Assembly (NCBI GenBank): GCA_900753715.1
Contig: CAAEAE010000012.1
Span: forward strand, 1 to 7,273
Reading direction: 5' to 3'
DNA from: an uncultured Roseburia sp.
GTDB taxonomy: Bacteria > Bacillota_A > Clostridia > Lachnospirales > Lachnospiraceae
Length of the DNA stretch: 7,273 nt
The notes under the pieces: generated by a model
The model's database searches: none
Told to the model about the DNA's origin: nothing
The model's input: the letters and a program-made list of their open reading frames with translations, nothing else
Made by a program: the position numbers and the translations under genes
Shown here: positions 5,077 to 7,273 of the stretch, piece by piece
Position numbering within the stretch: the stretch's first letter is position 1
How the letters are laid out: each line of letters starts with the position of its first letter

Positions 5077-7273
5077 ATGCGGGCAATTAATTTAAGAACA
5101 GAACATATGATAAATCCCATAGGAATTGATAGTAAGGAGCCGTATCTGTCATGGAACTGTGAAGATGGCAGGAGACAGACCGCATATCAGATCGTGGCTA
5201 TGGATGAAAATGGTGTGGTTTGGGACAGCAGCCGGGTAGAGTCTGACAGTATGCATGCATCCTGTCCGTTGGAACTGAAAAGCAGACAGCGCATATTCTG
5301 GAAAATACGTTTATGGGACGAAAAGAATGAAGCCGGTGAGTGGAGTGCGGAAGCCTTTTTTGAAATGGGGTTGTCAGATAAAGCTGACTGGAGGGCAGAA
5401 TGGATCAATCCAGAGCCTGAATGTGACCCGGAGGCTCACAAACCAGCGAGTTATCTGAGAACATATTTTCAATGTGATGCGGAAAGCCTGAATAAAAGTG
5501 CAAGATTGTATGTAACTGCCCATGGTTTATATGAAGTCTGGATCAACGGAAAAAGAGCAGGCGATTTTGTGCTTGCACCGGGCAGCTATAATTATGATAA
5601 GAGGCTTGCATACCAGACCTATGATGTGTCAGGACTTTTATGTGAGGGCAGAAATGAAGTAGAAGTGATCCTTGGTGATGGCTGGTACAGAAGTGTCTCC
5701 GGAGTAGACGGAGACAGGAATATTTACGGCACAGATATTGCACTGCTATTTCAGCTTGAGATAGATGGGGCGTCAGTATGCGTTTCGGATGAAACCTGGG
5801 AGGCTTCACAAAATGGCTCTATACGTGAAAATGACATGCAGCAGGGAGAGATTGTTGATGCAAGGCTGGCTGTGGTGTCAGGGTATCATGCGGTAAAGGT
5901 GGAGAAATTTTCTTTTGATCAGCTGATATGCTCTGATTGTGTTCCGGTATGTGAAATGGAGCATTTTAAGGGAAAGATTATAGCGACACCAAATGGGGAG
6001 ACTGTCATAGATTTTGGACAGAATCTTGCAGGATATGTGGAGTTTACACTAAATGCCCACGAGGGAGATAAAATTGTCCTGACACATGGAGAGACTTTAG
6101 ATGAGAATGGCAATTTCACGCAGGAAAATTTTCAGGACAGAAAACGTCATAAAGAAGGCGGCACGAAGCAGCAGGTTGTGTATACATGTGCAGAGGGAGA
6201 AAATCACTATAAGACAAAGTTTTCTATATGGGGATTCCGATATGCAAAGGCTGATACCGTGATTGACCTCTCAGATGCATCATTTACTGCGATCGCAGTG
6301 TATTCAAAGATGGATACACTGACAACTTTTACATGTGGAAATGACGATATTAACAGATTGGTACAAAACAGTATCTGGAGCCAGAAATCGAACTTTTGTG
6401 ATGTCCCTACCGACTGTCCTACGAGAGAGCGGGCAGCCTGGACCGGGGATATGGGAGTATTTGCCCATACAGGACTGTACCTTATGGATGCTTACCCGGT
6501 AATGAGAAAATGGCTCGCAGAGTGCAGAGTATCCCAGTTTGATGATGGAAAAATTGCAAATATTTCACCGAAGAATAACAATCCGTCATTCTTCTCGGGG
6601 CTTCTTGCCGGTTCCGTAGGCTGGGGGGATGCATGCATCATTGTTCCATATGAGATGTACAGTCGGTATGGTGATACAAGGATTTTATCCGAAAATTATG
6701 AGATGATGAAGAAGTGGTATGCATTTCTTGAAGAGCGTGCAAAAAAGCTGCCTGTGAATCCTGTAAAGAGGTTTAAGAGAAATCCATACCGCAGATATAC
6801 GATAGAAACAGGAATCGACTATGGTGAATGGTGCGAGCCTGATGTGGAAAGTACTTCCGCTATGCGCACACCACAGGGCAAAGTTGCCACAGCATTTTTT
6901 GCATACTCAGGACGGATGTTAGCAGAGATCGCAGCTATTCTCGGAAAAGAAGATGACGCGGCTTATTACAGTAAAACAGCGGAGATGGCAAAGAAGGCAT
7001 GGCGTTTTATAGCAACGGAGGATGGAAAGATATCCTCAGACAGACAGGCTGACTACGTGAGGGCACTTGCGTTTGGACTTTTGGAGAAAGAGGAAGCAAA
7101 AAAAGCAGCGGCCGATCTGGATGAACTGGTAAAGAAATGTGGCTATCATTTAAATACCGGATTTTTATCTACCCAGAATCTGACAAGAGTACTGTGTGAT
7201 TACGGATATGAGGATACTGCATATAAGCTGTTGCTGCAGGATACAAGACCGGGCTGGCTTTATGAGGTGAAAA
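5077..7273 (+). CDS. GH78 alpha-L-rhamnosidase, 3' end cut by window
   Basis: The frame runs open for 732 codons to the last base, so the gene is incomplete. Domains follow the GH78 order: an N-terminal Ig/Fn3-like domain (about 1-100; LSWNCED, YQIVAMDENG, VWDSSRV, FWKIRLWD), the carbohydrate-binding-like N domain (about 125-275; YVTAHGLYEVWINGKR, LGDGWYR), a beta-sandwich (about 295-410; IDFGQNLAGYVEF, HGETLDENG, FSIWGFRYA) and the (alpha/alpha)6 catalytic barrel from about 415. The catalytic motif has Asp446, Glu451 and Asp458 in DCPTRERAAWTGD, with the spacing remembered for Bacillus sp. GL1 RhaB (D567, E572, D579). GWGDA (515-519), YGEW (582-585) and GYHLNTGFL (689-697) are further family marks. 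The general-base Glu, expected in an IWE-type motif shortly after GWLYEVK, falls beyond the window. GH78 enzymes invert and release terminal alpha-L-rhamnose from pectin fragments, flavonoids or saponins. No signal peptide is seen, so it is probably cytoplasmic. Confidence 0.95.
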   Translation, partial: MRAINLRTEHMINPIGIDSKEPYLSWNCEDGRRQTAYQIVAMDENGVVWDSSRVESDSMHASCPLELKSRQRIFWKIRLWDEKNEAGEWSAEAFFEMGLSDKADWRAEWINPEPECDPEAHKPASYLRTYFQCDAESLNKSARLYVTAHGLYEVWINGKRAGDFVLAPGSYNYDKRLAYQTYDVSGLLCEGRNEVEVILGDGWYRSVSGVDGDRNIYGTDIALLFQLEIDGASVCVSDETWEASQNGSIRENDMQQGEIVDARLAVVSGYHAVKVEKFSFDQLICSDCVPVCEMEHFKGKIIATPNGETVIDFGQNLAGYVEFTLNAHEGDKIVLTHGETLDENGNFTQENFQDRKRHKEGGTKQQVVYTCAEGENHYKTKFSIWGFRYAKADTVIDLSDASFTAIAVYSKMDTLTTFTCGNDDINRLVQNSIWSQKSNFCDVPTDCPTRERAAWTGDMGVFAHTGLYLMDAYPVMRKWLAECRVSQFDDGKIANISPKNNNPSFFSGLLAGSVGWGDACIIVPYEMYSRYGDTRILSENYEMMKKWYAFLEERAKKLPVNPVKRFKRNPYRRYTIETGIDYGEWCEPDVESTSAMRTPQGKVATAFFAYSGRMLAEIAAILGKEDDAAYYSKTAEMAKKAWRFIATEDGKISSDRQADYVRALAFGLLEKEEAKKAAADLDELVKKCGYHLNTGFLSTQNLTRVLCDYGYEDTAYKLLLQDTRPGWLYEVK

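Noticed and set aside
5929..5952. CX2CX3C cysteine cluster in the GH78 beta-sandwich linker
   Set aside because: Three Cys over eight residues with no fourth ligand nearby do not make a convincing metal or Fe-S site; it probably reflects a Cys-tolerant cytoplasmic protein.

Overview
The window is one dense run of five genes, all on the plus strand, encoding carbohydrate-active enzymes. The base composition is moderate to low in G+C and ATA, AGA and AGG codons are frequent. Ribosome-binding sites are purine-rich and most gaps are only 19-27 nt. The protein style (GH2 glycosidase with a Met-rich helical tail, GH43 with discoidin-like and Fn3 modules, compact GH78) points to a gut or rumen clostridium, most likely a Lachnospiraceae member such as a Roseburia, Butyrivibrio or Eubacterium relative. 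That placement is an inference from style; no taxonomic marker gene is present.

Layout: (1) 1-945, the 3' part of a GH2 glycosidase (beta-galactosidase/beta-glucuronidase-like), cut by the window start, carrying the nucleophile Glu, an Ig-like domain and an unusual C-terminal helical tail. (2) 1010-2326, an apparently complete GH1 beta-glycosidase; the ATG at 1010 is preferred over the TTG at 977. (3) 2354-4174, a GH43 glycosidase followed by a discoidin/F5-8C-like and an Fn3-like module. (4) 4200-5057, a xylose-isomerase-like TIM-barrel protein of the 'sugar phosphate isomerase/epimerase' type. (5) 5077 to beyond the window end, a GH78 alpha-L-rhamnosidase whose last part, including the general base, is missing. 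The GH78 frame stays open to the last base.

The gaps are 64, 27, 25 and 19 nt. None holds a recognisable terminator, and I see no promoter, so the genes probably form one operon whose promoter, transporter and regulator lie outside the window. No start that can be seen (GH1, GH43, TIM barrel, GH78) is followed by a signal peptide or membrane segment. The pathway therefore looks cytoplasmic: imported oligosaccharides or plant glycosides would be trimmed by rhamnosidase, GH43 (arabinose/xylose type), GH1 (glucose or related) and GH2 (galactose or uronic acid), with the TIM-barrel enzyme acting on a released or modified sugar. This mix fits a rhamnose-containing heteroglycan fragment or a plant secondary-metabolite glycoside such as a flavonoid rutinoside or saponin. 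The sequence alone does not settle the substrate. No RNA genes, mobile elements, CRISPR arrays or gene-free stretches over 300 bases were seen.
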